This document shows, piece after piece, positions 1-9,310 of a stretch of DNA of 64,000 nt. Position 1 is the stretch's first letter; every line of letters begins with the position of its first letter. The notes below the pieces were generated by a model that did not search any database, was not told the origin of the DNA, and worked only from the letters and a program-made list of their open reading frames with translations. The stretch spans positions 1,183,501 through 1,247,500 of the forward strand of contig NC_014370.1 in assembly GCF_000144405.1 (NCBI RefSeq). Direction: 5' to 3'. The stretch comes from Prevotella melaninogenica ATCC 25845. GTDB taxonomy: Bacteria > Bacteroidota > Bacteroidia > Bacteroidales > Bacteroidaceae. Position numbers and translations under genes: made by a program.

Positions 1-1
1 G

Positions 2-1123
2 ATTATCGGTGAGAGCGGTGTTGGTAAGGAGATTATCCCACGTGTAATCCACGACAATTCTCCTCGTCGTCGCGAGAAATACTTTGCTATCAACTGTGGT
101 TCTATCCCAGAAGGGACCATTGATAGTGAACTTTTCGGTCATGAGAAGGGTTCTTTCACAGGAGCTATTGGCGATAGTGAAGGTTATTTCGGTATAGCCA
201 ACAAAGGAACCATCTTCCTCGACGAGGTGGGTGAACTTCCTTTAGCAACACAAGCTCGACTGCTTCGCGTACTCGAAACAGGTGAATATATCCGTGTTGG
301 TGGTCAGGAAATCCGTAAGACAGATGTACGTATCGTAGCTGCTACTAACGTCAACATGCAGAAAGCTGTTAGCGAAGGTAAGTTCCGTGAAGATTTATAC
401 TATCGTCTTAACACTATTCCAATTCAGATGCCACCACTCCGTGATCGTGGCGAAGATATCGTTCTTCTCTTCCGCCTCTTTGCTATGCAGATGGCTGAGA
501 AGTATCATCTTCCAAAAATTACACTCACAGATGAAGCACGCCAGATTCTGTTACAGTACAAATGGCCTGGCAATGTCCGTCAATTAAAGAACATTACTGA
601 GCAGATGTCTGTCCTAAGCGAGAAGCGTGAGATTGATGCAGAAACATTGCTACATTTCATCCCACGTGACCAAGACAGCACACAGCTTGCTACGATACAA
701 AGTGGTGGTTCACATAGCTATGAGAGTGAACGTGAGATTCTCTATAAAATTCTCTATGAGTTGAGAGGTAATGTAAGTGACTTACGACGTGACCTCAACA
801 ACGTTCGTAAGCAGTTGGAGGAAAGCAGACAACTCAATGGTGCAAGCGGTTTCCAGCCTACTCCGTCAACAGTTTCTAATCTTCCTGCTACCACAAGCAA
901 ACAGCCTATCACTCCAACACGAACGATAGAACAGGTTGAAGACGCTGTGGCAGAAGAAATATCTGAACCAGAGACACTCAACCTCAACGACATTGGAAAG
1001 CAACTGGTGGAGAAAGCCTTAGAGCGTAACAATGGAAATCGTAAGAAAGCTGCTTTAGAGTTGGGCATCAGCGACCGCACACTCTATCGCCGAATCAGAC
1101 AATACGGATTAGACAAAGATTAA
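2..1123 (+). CDS. Sigma-54-dependent Fis-family transcriptional activator (5' truncated by window)
   Basis: This is the C-terminal 373 residues of an enhancer-binding AAA+ activator of sigma-54 RNA polymerase. The open frame continues to the window edge, where the Walker A motif GESGVGKE is read at bases 8-31. The sigma-54 contact loop follows as GSFTGA (usual form GAFTGA), then Walker [11 protein letters not shown], the arginine-finger region [17 protein letters not shown], and a C-terminal Fis-type helix-turn-helix ([20 protein letters not shown]). About 100 low-complexity residues separate AAA+ and DNA-binding parts. The sensory N-terminus lies outside the window, so the signal is unknown. 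The lptE-like gene starts 37 bases downstream, suggesting co-transcription and a cell-envelope link (inference). Confidence 0.93.
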   Translation: MIGESGVGKEIIPRVIHDNSPRRREKYFAINCGSIPEGTIDSELFGHEKGSFTGAIGDSEGYFGIANKGTIFLDEVGELPLATQARLLRVLETGEYIRVGGQEIRKTDVRIVAATNVNMQKAVSEGKFREDLYYRLNTIPIQMPPLRDRGEDIVLLFRLFAMQMAEKYHLPKITLTDEARQILLQYKWPGNVRQLKNITEQMSVLSEKREIDAETLLHFIPRDQDSTQLATIQSGGSHSYESEREILYKILYELRGNVSDLRRDLNNVRKQLEESRQLNGASGFQPTPSTVSNLPATTSKQPITPTRTIEQVEDAVAEEISEPETLNLNDIGKQLVEKALERNNGNRKKAALELGISDRTLYRRIRQYGLDKD

Positions 1124-1160
1124 TCAATAGATACAAAAGGGACTACCCTCTTACAATACA

Positions 1161-1697
1161 ATGAAGATAGGAAAGAAATTCACATCTATTCGCCCACTGA
1201 CATGGGGTGTGACAGCTATCTGCTTGCTCTTATTGGCAGCTTGCAGTGTATCCTATAAATTTAATGGTGCAAGTATTGATTACAGTAAAGTGCGTACCAT
1301 TCAAATTGCAGATTTCCCTATCCGCTCTACCTATGTATGGGGACCAATGGGACCAATGTTCAACAATCAATTGAAAGATGTCTTTGCTAACCATACACGC
1401 CTACAACAAGTAAAGCGTAATGGTGATATGAAGATTGAAGGTGAAATCACACAGTATCAGCAACGTAATAAGAGTGTCTCAAGTGAAGGATATTCTGCAC
1501 AAACAGAACTTTCCATCACTGTCAATGTGCGCTTCACAAACAATACAAACCATAGCCAAGACTTTGAACGACAGTTCACAGCTACTTCAAGCTATGAAAC
1601 TGTACGTAGTCTGAATTCTGTACAGGAGGAACTCGTCACACAGATGGTGAAGGACCTTACCGACCAGATATTCAACGCAACTGTTGCTAACTGGTAA
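1161..1697 (+). CDS. LptE family lipoprotein (LPS assembly)
   Basis: A 178-residue lipoprotein: a long signal peptide with hydrophobic core and lipobox LLAAC, Cys28 being the predicted lipidated residue. The mature part matches the Bacteroidetes LptE-like family in length and pattern: the start SVSYKFNGASIDY, a central pair of strands and a C-terminal helix. LptE plugs the LptD barrel and helps place lipopolysaccharide in the outer leaflet. It lies between the sigma-54 activator and a TPR protein followed by secG, the order usual in Bacteroidales. The family call rests on recognition of the signature and the neighbourhood; no lptD is in the window. Confidence 0.85.
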   Translation: MKIGKKFTSIRPLTWGVTAICLLLLAACSVSYKFNGASIDYSKVRTIQIADFPIRSTYVWGPMGPMFNNQLKDVFANHTRLQQVKRNGDMKIEGEITQYQQRNKSVSSEGYSAQTELSITVNVRFTNNTNHSQDFERQFTATSSYETVRSLNSVQEELVTQMVKDLTDQIFNATVANW

Positions 1698-1768
1698 TCA
1701 TCTTACATCATCACTTTTAATTTCATTGACTATTATTCTTATCACCCCTCATAATCACCTATCACCCT

Positions 1769-2533
1769 ATGGATATAGCCAATCTTATTAATCATCCGGA
1801 GAATCTAAACAAGGAGACCTTATATGATCTCCGGAGTATGCTTGCGCTCTATCCTTACTATCAGCCAGCTCGTATTCTGTTGTTGCAGAATCTCTTTCTG
1901 CTTCATGACCCCACCTTCGATGATGAGTTACGACGTGCAGCGGTGTACATCTCTGACCGTCATATCCTCTTCAAGCTCGTTGAGGATGCCCATTATCAAC
2001 TGATTCCAGAACAGAAAAAGGCAGAAAAGCAGTCAATAACTATCAACGCTGAAACGACTACAGAGGAAGACCGTACAACATCGCTTATCGATACATTCTT
2101 AGAGCAGATTCCTGAAGAAGAAGATACAACACAGGAAACAGAAGGAAGGCGCAAGCCGACACCTGCTGATGCCACTGTGGACTACGTTGCCTATTTATTG
2201 GAAAGTGAAAGTAAGCAAAATGAGGATATAACTCCACAACTAAGAGGACAAGAACTTATCGACGATTTCATCTATAATGAAGGGGGTAAAATCACTTTAC
2301 AAGACGAGACTGAGTACGAACCTGAAGAGAATGAACACAATGAAGCAGCTGAAAATGAAGATACTGGCTACTTTACTGAAACATTAGCAAGAATTTATAT
2401 AAAACAAGGTCGATATTCTAAAGCATTGGAAATTATTAGGCGATTAAATTTGGTATATCCGAAAAAAAATCGTTACTTTGCAGACCAAATACGTTTTTTG
2501 GAGAAATTGATAATAAATAACAATAAAAAATAA
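1769..2533 (+). CDS. Tetratricopeptide-repeat-like protein of the LptE-SecG locus
   Basis: A 254-residue soluble protein with no signal peptide. The N-terminal 85 residues are helical and leucine/tyrosine rich (LYDLRSMLALYPYYQPARIL). The middle is acidic and probably disordered (Glu/Thr rich, residues about 90-200). The last 50 residues form one TPR-like hairpin (FTETLARIYIKQGRYSKALE). It ends 9 bases before secG and follows the LptE gene, an arrangement conserved in Bacteroidales. Function is unknown; a role near protein export or envelope assembly is only suggested by context. Confidence 0.75.
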   Translation: MDIANLINHPENLNKETLYDLRSMLALYPYYQPARILLLQNLFLLHDPTFDDELRRAAVYISDRHILFKLVEDAHYQLIPEQKKAEKQSITINAETTTEEDRTTSLIDTFLEQIPEEEDTTQETEGRRKPTPADATVDYVAYLLESESKQNEDITPQLRGQELIDDFIYNEGGKITLQDETEYEPEENEHNEAAENEDTGYFTETLARIYIKQGRYSKALEIIRRLNLVYPKKNRYFADQIRFLEKLIINNNKK

Positions 2534-2542
2534 GACAAGAAA

Positions 2543-2923
2543 ATGTACACGTTATTCGTAATTCTTATCGTGATTGCAGCACTCTTGATGATTGGTGTCG
2601 TTCTGATTCAGGAATCAAAGGGCGGTGGTCTTTCATCAAACTTCTCATCATCTAATGCTATCATGGGTGTTCGCAAGACTACAGACTTTGTAGAGAAGAC
2701 TACATGGGGCTTAGCTATCGCAATGGTTATTATCAGTGTAGCAAGTGCTTACGTTGCACCATCAGCAACCACAGATGCAAGTGTTGTTGAGAAAGCTGCA
2801 TTAGATGACAATACAACAAACCCTAACAACTTGCCTAACTTCGGTGCAAGCCAGCAGAAGCAGGCTGCTCCAGCAGCACAGGCACCTACTGCTCCAGCTG
2901 CACCAGCAGCACCAGCAAAATAA
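2543..2923 (+). CDS. secG: Preprotein translocase subunit SecG
   Basis: A 126-residue inner membrane protein. It has the SecG layout: membrane helix 1 (residues about 2-20), the conserved cytoplasmic motif LIQESKGGGLSSNFSSS with the following MGVRKTTDFVEKTTW, then membrane helix 2 (about 57-73). SecG assists SecYE/SecA-driven export. The C-terminal 50 residues are Ala/Pro/Gln rich and low in complexity, a tail common in Bacteroidetes SecG. It is the last gene of the lptE-TPR-secG run. An inverted repeat at 2941-2979 follows and may end transcription. Confidence 0.95.
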   Translation: MYTLFVILIVIAALLMIGVVLIQESKGGGLSSNFSSSNAIMGVRKTTDFVEKTTWGLAIAMVIISVASAYVAPSATTDASVVEKAALDDNTTNPNNLPNFGASQQKQAAPAAQAPTAPAAPAAPAK

Positions 2924-2940
2924 GGGAAAATAATAAAAAA

Positions 2941-2984
2941 GTACGGGAAATATTTGGTCAGTCCAAATAAAACCCGTACCTTTG
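2941..2984 (+). promoter_or_regulatory. Promoter of tRNA-His, overlapped by a nested inverted repeat
   Basis: The -33 box TTTG (2953-2956) and -7 box TACCTTTG (2977-2984) are separated by 20 bases, a good Bacteroidetes vegetative promoter, 28 bases before the tRNA. The same stretch is a nested hairpin: GTACGGG (2941-2947) pairs with CCCGTAC (2973-2979), and ATTTGG (2952-2957) with CCAAAT (2963-2968). The -33 box lies in the inner stem and the -7 box overlaps the outer arm, so one sequence may serve as secG terminator and tRNA promoter. Confidence 0.75.
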
Positions 2985-3011
2985 CACTCGCTAAAAAGAA
3001 ATAGCCAATAT

Positions 3012-3086
3012 GGTGGATGTAGTTCAGTTGGTTAGAGCGTCAGATTGTGGTTCTGAATGTCGTGGGTTCGAATCCCACCACCCACC
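3012..3086 (+). tRNA. tRNA-His (anticodon GTG)
   Basis: A full cloverleaf can be drawn. The acceptor stem GTGGATG (3013-3019) pairs with CACCCAC (3079-3085) with one A-C mismatch. The extra G at 3012 pairs with C at 3086, the G-1:C73 pair that identifies tRNA-His. The anticodon stem TCAGA/TCTGA flanks loop TTGTGGT, with anticodon GTG at 3047-3049. The T arm is GTGGG TTCGAAT CCCAC. CCA is not encoded. It has its own promoter and a hairpin terminator just downstream. Confidence 0.97.
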
Positions 3087-3098
3087 CTTCAAGAATTA

Positions 3099-3138
3099 AG
3101 CGGAAGTCTTTTAAAGACCTCCGCTTTTTCTTTTGTAC
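3099..3138 (+). terminator. Rho-independent terminator of tRNA-His
   Basis: AGCGGAAGTCTTT pairs with AAAGACCTCCGCT, followed by TTTTCTTTT. It lies 12 bases after the tRNA. Confidence 0.85.
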
Positions 3139-3743
3139 ATCATTGTCACTATGCAAAGATACTACAAGTTGTATATTTACTAATTATTGACTGAAATATA
3201 ACAATGTTTAAAGCAATAATAAAGGGTCAGTCCTAAAACCCAGAATAAGACCGTAATGAACTTATACAAATAAGTCTTTTCAATATTTGAAGTGACATAG
3301 ACTCCCTAACAAGAGCCGAAACTATTACAAGGATATTTTTATTTTAGTTTGCTGTCACTTTTAACATTTCGCATAACTTCACTGATAATTAAATAGTTAT
3401 ACAACAACTTTATGTGACAGTAATGACAGCAAATTGAAAACGATTTCGAAACATAAAACAGCATCTCCTAACATCTTTTATTTTCTTATGGGCATCTTGT
3501 TTGTCTTTGTAGCTTAATGTAGCCCACTACGCCTGCAGCCCAAAGACAAACGATCTGCTCGACAATAAAACAAAATATATTTAGCCTCTAATGAATGATT
3601 TGGGTTAAAAACGACATTCTAACGATTTTCTCCTTTATCAATCTCCCCACTATTATTCCCCTCCACAGTCAAAGATATGTAATAAGATCCATTTGTTTAC
3701 CAATTATTTCCTATATTTGCAAAAGGAAGAAATCCCTAAACAA
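3137..3743. other. Long intergenic region between tRNA-His and the DUF4132 locus
   Basis: About 600 bases without a credible gene. It holds the TTTGCTGTCA repeat, a hairpin with 11-base arms GTTTGTCTTTG (3499-3509) and CAAAGACAAAC (3541-3551) around a 31-base loop, and a promoter-like TATATTTG at 3712-3719. Nothing else is recognisable. Confidence 0.6.
3347..3433 (+). repeat. Dispersed 87-bp TTTGCTGTCA repeat, copy 1
   Basis: It begins TTTGCTGTCA and ends TGACAGCAAA, an imperfect terminal inverted repeat. It carries TTTTAACAT near its left end and a doubled TGACAG at its right end. Related copies are at 23035-23118, 36905-36987 and 50900-50983. No open frame or tRNA-like fold. Confidence 0.8.
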
Positions 3744-4148
3744 ATGGAAATATACATTATAAAAAAGAAGTTAGGAAGTAGAAAGGAGTTAGGAAGGAAC
3801 CCTGTAGCGATTAATGAAACCGCCAATACGCTCGGGACCCTTCTCTACATCTTAACCCAAAAGGGCCTAACAGAAGCACAGACACTAAAAGAGAATTATG
3901 CGTTATCCGACAGTGAGATAGCTGCGCAGGCTGAGGAAGGACGCATCCGCTTTGCTGAGAACTATAGCGAAAACCACGACACAATGGCAAAAGCGATGGA
4001 ACGAACAAAGCAGGCATACGATGATGGTCTCTTCAAAGTATTTATCAATGGTGAAGAAGTGACGGAATGGAATGGCCCTATCACCCTCTGCCAAGGAACA
4101 GAAGTCGTCTTTCTCAGACTCACAATGCTCACAGGTCTTTATTTTTAA
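3744..4148 (+). CDS. Uncharacterised small protein upstream of the DUF4132 gene
   Basis: A 134-residue protein counted from ATG at 3744. A longer frame opens with TTG at 3693, but a Bacteroidetes -7 box TATATTTG (3712-3719) lies inside that extension, so the later start is chosen. It is soluble and mostly charged helix (LKENYALSDSEIAAQAEEGR). It ends in a strand-rich stretch (VFINGEEVTEWNGPITL, then EVVFLRLTMLTG). I do not recognise a characterised family. It lies 140 bases before the large DUF5724/DUF4132 gene on the same strand, which suggests a functional pair (inference). Confidence 0.65.
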   Translation: MEIYIIKKKLGSRKELGRNPVAINETANTLGTLLYILTQKGLTEAQTLKENYALSDSEIAAQAEEGRIRFAENYSENHDTMAKAMERTKQAYDDGLFKVFINGEEVTEWNGPITLCQGTEVVFLRLTMLTGLYF

Positions 4149-4288
4149 GGCTAAACTTAGAGAGAAAATAGTGAGGGAAAAAGTATTAGATTCAGCAAAG
4201 ATCACTACTTTATAAGTCTTACTAACCAGCAAATTCGCATTGGCTGGAACGTATTTACCATCTAAAAACTTATTGAAAGGAATAAAAT

Positions 4289-7200
4289 ATGAAAACAAAG
4301 AAGGAGTTACAGGAACACTGTTCGCAATATATCAATAGCATCAACCTATCCCAATGCAATATATGGGAGAAAAGATTTGTAAACACATGCAAGGAAGAAG
4401 ACTATCAATTCAATTACTACCAAAATGTTTTTTACAAAGGTTATGACGAAGAGAAGATTCCTTTCCGTACCATAAAGGAACTTATTTCTGCAGGTGCAAA
4501 CCTCCCTCACATTCTTCCAAAGAACTATTCCCAGCTTTTAGAACTACATTTAAAGCAGCTTAAAGAACTCTCTCACACGAAAGGTATCTATCGTATAGAT
4601 GTAAGAAAAGGCATTGATTTACAGGAGATAGCAGATGATATATCTGACACAATGCGTGCCTTCTTTGCCGCAGCTGCCTACGGTCTCACGATTGACGAGC
4701 TAATCCGTGGACAATACCCTGACATAACCAGCTATTACCTTTCATTTACTCCTGTACTTACAGCTGCCATCCAGCAGGGAAAATCAGAAACTATTGAGGC
4801 AGTAAAAGAGGTACTGACCAGTGAAAATAACGTCGGAATCCTTACGCAAAGTCTCATCACAGCCATAGAATCTAATAATAACGAGGAGTTGCATACCCTC
4901 CTCCTCAACGTGCTGAGGGCTGCAAAACTACAAGAGGGTCTGCGCCAGAGTATCGTAGAATGTGGTAATGAATACAGCCTGACATTCTATAAACGAATGC
5001 TGGATGTCATTGCCGAAGAAGGACTTCTGCGTTATAGTTCCGTTAGACGATCTGTTCAGACATGGGCTGGTATCGGCTATGAGTCTGTTACCGACAAGGA
5101 TATCAAAACGATCTTCGAAGGAATTCATCTATTCTTGACCCATCCAGAGGAACGAGTAAAAGCCTATACGGGTCCGAATGCACTACTCGTTTACATTGCT
5201 TTATATACCGCTGGTGCTGAGAATTTCAGTATTGCACAGCGTGATGCCTTACAGTTAATTGATGGCGACACCCCTCTCCAGAACCATATTGCAGCCATCT
5301 ACTATCTTGACCGTTCAAGTCATTTCAAAGTTACTGACCACTTCGAGTTCTTTGCAAAGCATCTGGATGATCCTTTCACAAAGGCTTTCTTCATAGAACA
5401 ATTAAGTTGTACAGCCAGGGAGGATAAGTATGAATATGGAAAGGTTGACTGCGTTTCGGGAAAGCAACGTGAACTTTACCAAAAGTTTTTTGATAAGATT
5501 GCGAAATGGGAGAAGGAGGTTAAGAATAACACGGACTTCACCTTCAAAGGCTTTGAATGGTTCAATATCCGTCTTTCACGCGAACACTTCATCAATGCTC
5601 TGTGGGTACTTGCCAGCCAAATGAAGACACAGGAAACGATTGACCATATTCTTCTTGAGAAGATACCTAACTGGGGAGTGCACTTCATAAGATATTATAA
5701 CTATAGCCAAGAGGATAAGAAAAAGAAGCCTTTATACACCTTTATGAAGGAATATTACCCTTTAGGCAGTCCTGAAGCACGTCGCCAGTTCCTTGTTAAG
5801 AATATCTTTGGCTATGAGAAAGAGGGCTTTGCCTTCCTCTTGACCTTCTTCTACAAGGAAGAATTTACCACAACAGATGTCAAAGATATAGAGAAGAAAC
5901 TTAAATCCAAGGTTTCTGACACACGAAGTAAGGCTGTACGTGTACTGCTTACGTTGCCCTACAAACAGCTGAAAGCATCATACGAACGCTTGCAAACAAC
6001 GAAGGGAGACTATATAACAGCCGCTTTGACTGAGCTTAGGGAGGGCAGCAAACAGCTTGCAAAGGACTTTGCTTCTACGAGTGAAGAGGCAAATACAACT
6101 GCTCCTACAACCTATTCCGGTGCAGAAGGTGGTTACGGTCTATACAAGACGGGGGATATTCCGACCATTAAGCTATCTGATCCTTTCCTAACAGAGAATG
6201 ATTCGCAGTCGTTCCTTAGTAAGGTATTCAATAAGATTACCAGCAAGAACCGTGCAGACGCAGGCTCTATCTTTACCTACACCATTGACGAACTGCGCAA
6301 GCTATACACCGAACTGGAAAAGATTATAGAGGACAATGCAGACAAGGAGTATAAGAACTATTGGGGAGGAACCCAAACAATTGGTGACAGTTATCTTTCC
6401 TTTACGTCTGACGAGCATACCCTTGATACACTCCCTTATCCTGAACTCTGGAAAAGTTTTCTGGCAGATCATACTCTCAAGGATGAAGATTTGTTGGGTA
6501 TCTACTTAATGCTATCAGTACTTGAAGACAGCTATAGCACCGAATTCGTAGAACTTGATGCTGACAATTATCCATTCAAGAACAAGAAAAGCATTGAAAC
6601 GTGGAAGTATGGCAGCCACTTCCGACTCATCGTACAAGCATTGCTCAACGATTTAGAAAAGAAGACTCCTTCCCTACTTTTCTCTCAAGCCTACTCCATT
6701 CTGGCGTTGATATTCTTCCATTGTCCAACCAACAGATACACAAGGATTTCCAGTTACGGTTCAGATGATGATGAACACGTATTCAATAGCGAACTCTTCC
6801 AGACTGCAATGAGATACGCAAGAAACTGTTGGAGAAATGAAGAAGAGTTCAAACTCTTTGTAGATATGACAATGGCAATGTATGGGAAGTATGCGCCAAT
6901 AGCCCGACTGGATAAGAACCTATACTATTCATACTATACAATCGATGCACTCATATTGTCGCATTACAATCTTCAAGGCAAGCTGTCTGACGATGCCTTT
7001 ATGGAGTTACTGCTGAATGACGAAGGAGAAGAACTACGTAATGCAGGAGATTATATCTCTAATACACGAGGGCACCAACTTACTTTACTATATGAAGATG
7101 AGAAGAATGTTGACGCACGTTACGGCAAAGAGACTTACAAGAATCTGGAGAGAATCATCAATAAGATAGCTCAACACCTCTTCAAGATTGAAATGACGCG

Positions 7201-9229
7201 CCTCAATGCACCGACAACAGCCTCTAATATCATCATCCGTATAAATGACGCAATGGTACTTCAGGGCGCTGAATACATGGTTACAGCAATGAAAGCATTA
7301 GGCAAAGACCACCTGATAGCAAGTAGCTATGGAACTGAAAAGCGTGCAGTGCTGACCGATATCATTGAGCGTACCTTCCCACTCGAAACAGATACGCCAG
7401 AAATACTTAAGACAATCAAAGACGACAGACTCTTAGAGTTGGCATATTTTGCACCGCAGTGGGTTCCACTTATCAAAGCGTATCTCAACTGGGAAGGCTT
7501 CGACCTTGCCTATTACTACTTCATTGCACATACTAAGGAGATGGGCGAAGACGAGAAGAGGGCTGCAACAGCGCTCTTCACCGACCTCGACCCAGCTGAT
7601 CTTGCCGATGGAGCCTTTGACGAAAAACTCTTCCACGAAGCTTATACCGTGGTTGGAGAAAAGCGTTTCGACCTGTTCTACAAGGCTGCACGATACATCG
7701 GAAACAGCAACTATCACAGTCGGGCACGTCGCTTTGCAGACACAGCTCTCGGCAAGATAGACGAAGAAACGATCACAGAACAGATACACTCTAAGCGCAA
7801 CAAGGATGCCGTATGTTCATTGGGACTACTCCCAGACAAGAGCGACAAGGCTTTGCAACGACGCTATCAGCTTATACAAGCCTTTCTGAAAGAGTCTAAG
7901 CAGTATGGCGCACAGCGTCAGGCATCAGAGAAGAGAGTATGTGAGATTGCCTTACTCAACCTCTCACGCGGTGCCGGATATGCTGACCCGATACAGCTAA
8001 CGTGGCGTATGGAGAGCCAGCAGGTGACTGACAACGCTGCTTTCCTACAAGGGATAGACGTGGAGGGATACACACTGAAACTACAGTTTGCAGAGGATGG
8101 CACCAACAAACTCATCATTCAACAAGGTGAGAAGGTGCTGAAAACGGTACCTGCAAAGATTAAGAAGCATCCTGACTACCTCAATATTGCCGCTATGGGC
8201 AAGGAGTGGACAAAGCAGAGAAAGCGTGCCCGCACGATTATGGAGGATATGATGATACGCCAGACACCATTACGTCCACAGGATGTAAAGGTAATTGCTG
8301 AGAATCCTATCGTCAGTCCGATGTTCCGCTTGCTACTCCTTCGACAAGGAACAACCACAGGATTCTATACCAACGAGGGACTGGAAACGCTCAATGGCGT
8401 CCAGAAGATAAAAGCAGACGAGCCCATTACCATTACCCACGCCCAGCAACTCTATGCCGATGGCACGTGGTCAGAATGGCAAAACTTCGTCTTCAGCAAG
8501 AAGATTGTACAACCTTTCAAACAGATATTCCGTGAGATTTACATCCCGACACCTGATGAAGCAGAACAAAACGAGTCACTTCGTTACAGTGGGTATCAGA
8601 TTCAGGTGAAGCAGGCAGCAGCTGCATTGCGTAGCCGTGGGTGGAGTGCAGACTATGAAGGAGGGCTGCGCAAGGTATTCTATCGCCAAGGAATCTCTGT
8701 TGAACTCTATGCACAAGCCAACTGGTTTACTCCTGCCGATGTGGAAGCTCCCGCCATTGAGTATGTCTACTTCTCATCTACACGCACTTACAATCGACTG
8801 AAGATTGCGGATATTGACCCAATTCTCTACAGCGAAGTGATGCGTGATGTAGACATGACGGTTAGCATTGCCTTCGTCGGTGGTGTCGACCCAGAGACAG
8901 GAAACTCAACAAAAGAACTGCGTGCAGCTATTGTCAAGTGTACTGCTGACTTAATGAAGTTTAAGAATGTAACAGTTTCTGACAACTTTATTCACGTCAA
9001 AGGCGCACTTGCCGACTATACTATCCACCTCGGTTCGGGCAATGTGCGTCAGGTTGGTGGCGTAGAGATTCCTATCATTCCTGTACACAGTCAGCACCGT
9101 GGGAAACTCTATCTCCCATTTATGGATGAAGACCCAAAGACGGTAGAGATTGTTTCCAAAATGGTACTCCTTGCAGAAGACAACAAGCTGAAAGACCCAA
9201 CAATTCTAAAATGGATTAAACGAGAATAG
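4289..9229 (+). CDS. Giant DUF5724/DUF4132 domain protein (MolR/YehI-like)
   Basis: A 1646-residue cytoplasmic protein with no signal peptide or membrane segment. Most of it is alpha-helical repeat-like sequence, consistent with the DUF5724 scaffold (about residues 1-1330). Residues about 1345-1530 carry the DUF4132 signature, including QPFKQIFREIYIPTP, RYSGYQIQVKQAAAALRSRG and a tail ending in LKDPTILKWIKRE. DUF4132 is found in E. coli MolR and YehI, whose functions are unsettled; the old molybdate regulator label is weak. The start ATG at 4289 follows AAAGGAATAAAAT. Codon use and GC look like the surroundings, so there is no sign of recent transfer. Confidence 0.85.
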   Translation: MKTKKELQEHCSQYINSINLSQCNIWEKRFVNTCKEEDYQFNYYQNVFYKGYDEEKIPFRTIKELISAGANLPHILPKNYSQLLELHLKQLKELSHTKGIYRIDVRKGIDLQEIADDISDTMRAFFAAAAYGLTIDELIRGQYPDITSYYLSFTPVLTAAIQQGKSETIEAVKEVLTSENNVGILTQSLITAIESNNNEELHTLLLNVLRAAKLQEGLRQSIVECGNEYSLTFYKRMLDVIAEEGLLRYSSVRRSVQTWAGIGYESVTDKDIKTIFEGIHLFLTHPEERVKAYTGPNALLVYIALYTAGAENFSIAQRDALQLIDGDTPLQNHIAAIYYLDRSSHFKVTDHFEFFAKHLDDPFTKAFFIEQLSCTAREDKYEYGKVDCVSGKQRELYQKFFDKIAKWEKEVKNNTDFTFKGFEWFNIRLSREHFINALWVLASQMKTQETIDHILLEKIPNWGVHFIRYYNYSQEDKKKKPLYTFMKEYYPLGSPEARRQFLVKNIFGYEKEGFAFLLTFFYKEEFTTTDVKDIEKKLKSKVSDTRSKAVRVLLTLPYKQLKASYERLQTTKGDYITAALTELREGSKQLAKDFASTSEEANTTAPTTYSGAEGGYGLYKTGDIPTIKLSDPFLTENDSQSFLSKVFNKITSKNRADAGSIFTYTIDELRKLYTELEKIIEDNADKEYKNYWGGTQTIGDSYLSFTSDEHTLDTLPYPELWKSFLADHTLKDEDLLGIYLMLSVLEDSYSTEFVELDADNYPFKNKKSIETWKYGSHFRLIVQALLNDLEKKTPSLLFSQAYSILALIFFHCPTNRYTRISSYGSDDDEHVFNSELFQTAMRYARNCWRNEEEFKLFVDMTMAMYGKYAPIARLDKNLYYSYYTIDALILSHYNLQGKLSDDAFMELLLNDEGEELRNAGDYISNTRGHQLTLLYEDEKNVDARYGKETYKNLERIINKIAQHLFKIEMTRLNAPTTASNIIIRINDAMVLQGAEYMVTAMKALGKDHLIASSYGTEKRAVLTDIIERTFPLETDTPEILKTIKDDRLLELAYFAPQWVPLIKAYLNWEGFDLAYYYFIAHTKEMGEDEKRAATALFTDLDPADLADGAFDEKLFHEAYTVVGEKRFDLFYKAARYIGNSNYHSRARRFADTALGKIDEETITEQIHSKRNKDAVCSLGLLPDKSDKALQRRYQLIQAFLKESKQYGAQRQASEKRVCEIALLNLSRGAGYADPIQLTWRMESQQVTDNAAFLQGIDVEGYTLKLQFAEDGTNKLIIQQGEKVLKTVPAKIKKHPDYLNIAAMGKEWTKQRKRARTIMEDMMIRQTPLRPQDVKVIAENPIVSPMFRLLLLRQGTTTGFYTNEGLETLNGVQKIKADEPITITHAQQLYADGTWSEWQNFVFSKKIVQPFKQIFREIYIPTPDEAEQNESLRYSGYQIQVKQAAAALRSRGWSADYEGGLRKVFYRQGISVELYAQANWFTPADVEAPAIEYVYFSSTRTYNRLKIADIDPILYSEVMRDVDMTVSIAFVGGVDPETGNSTKELRAAIVKCTADLMKFKNVTVSDNFIHVKGALADYTIHLGSGNVRQVGGVEIPIIPVHSQHRGKLYLPFMDEDPKTVEIVSKMVLLAEDNKLKDPTILKWIKRE

Positions 9230-9310
9230 CGTTAAGACCTATCCCAAATCCCTCTGACTATGGTAAAGCATAGCCCAAAAGGCTATCCATAGCATTGTAT
9301 TTAGTGCTCC

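Noticed and set aside
4289..9229. Molybdate regulator MolR
   Set aside because: The label spread from E. coli MolR by annotation; no molybdate gene or DNA-binding domain is seen here.
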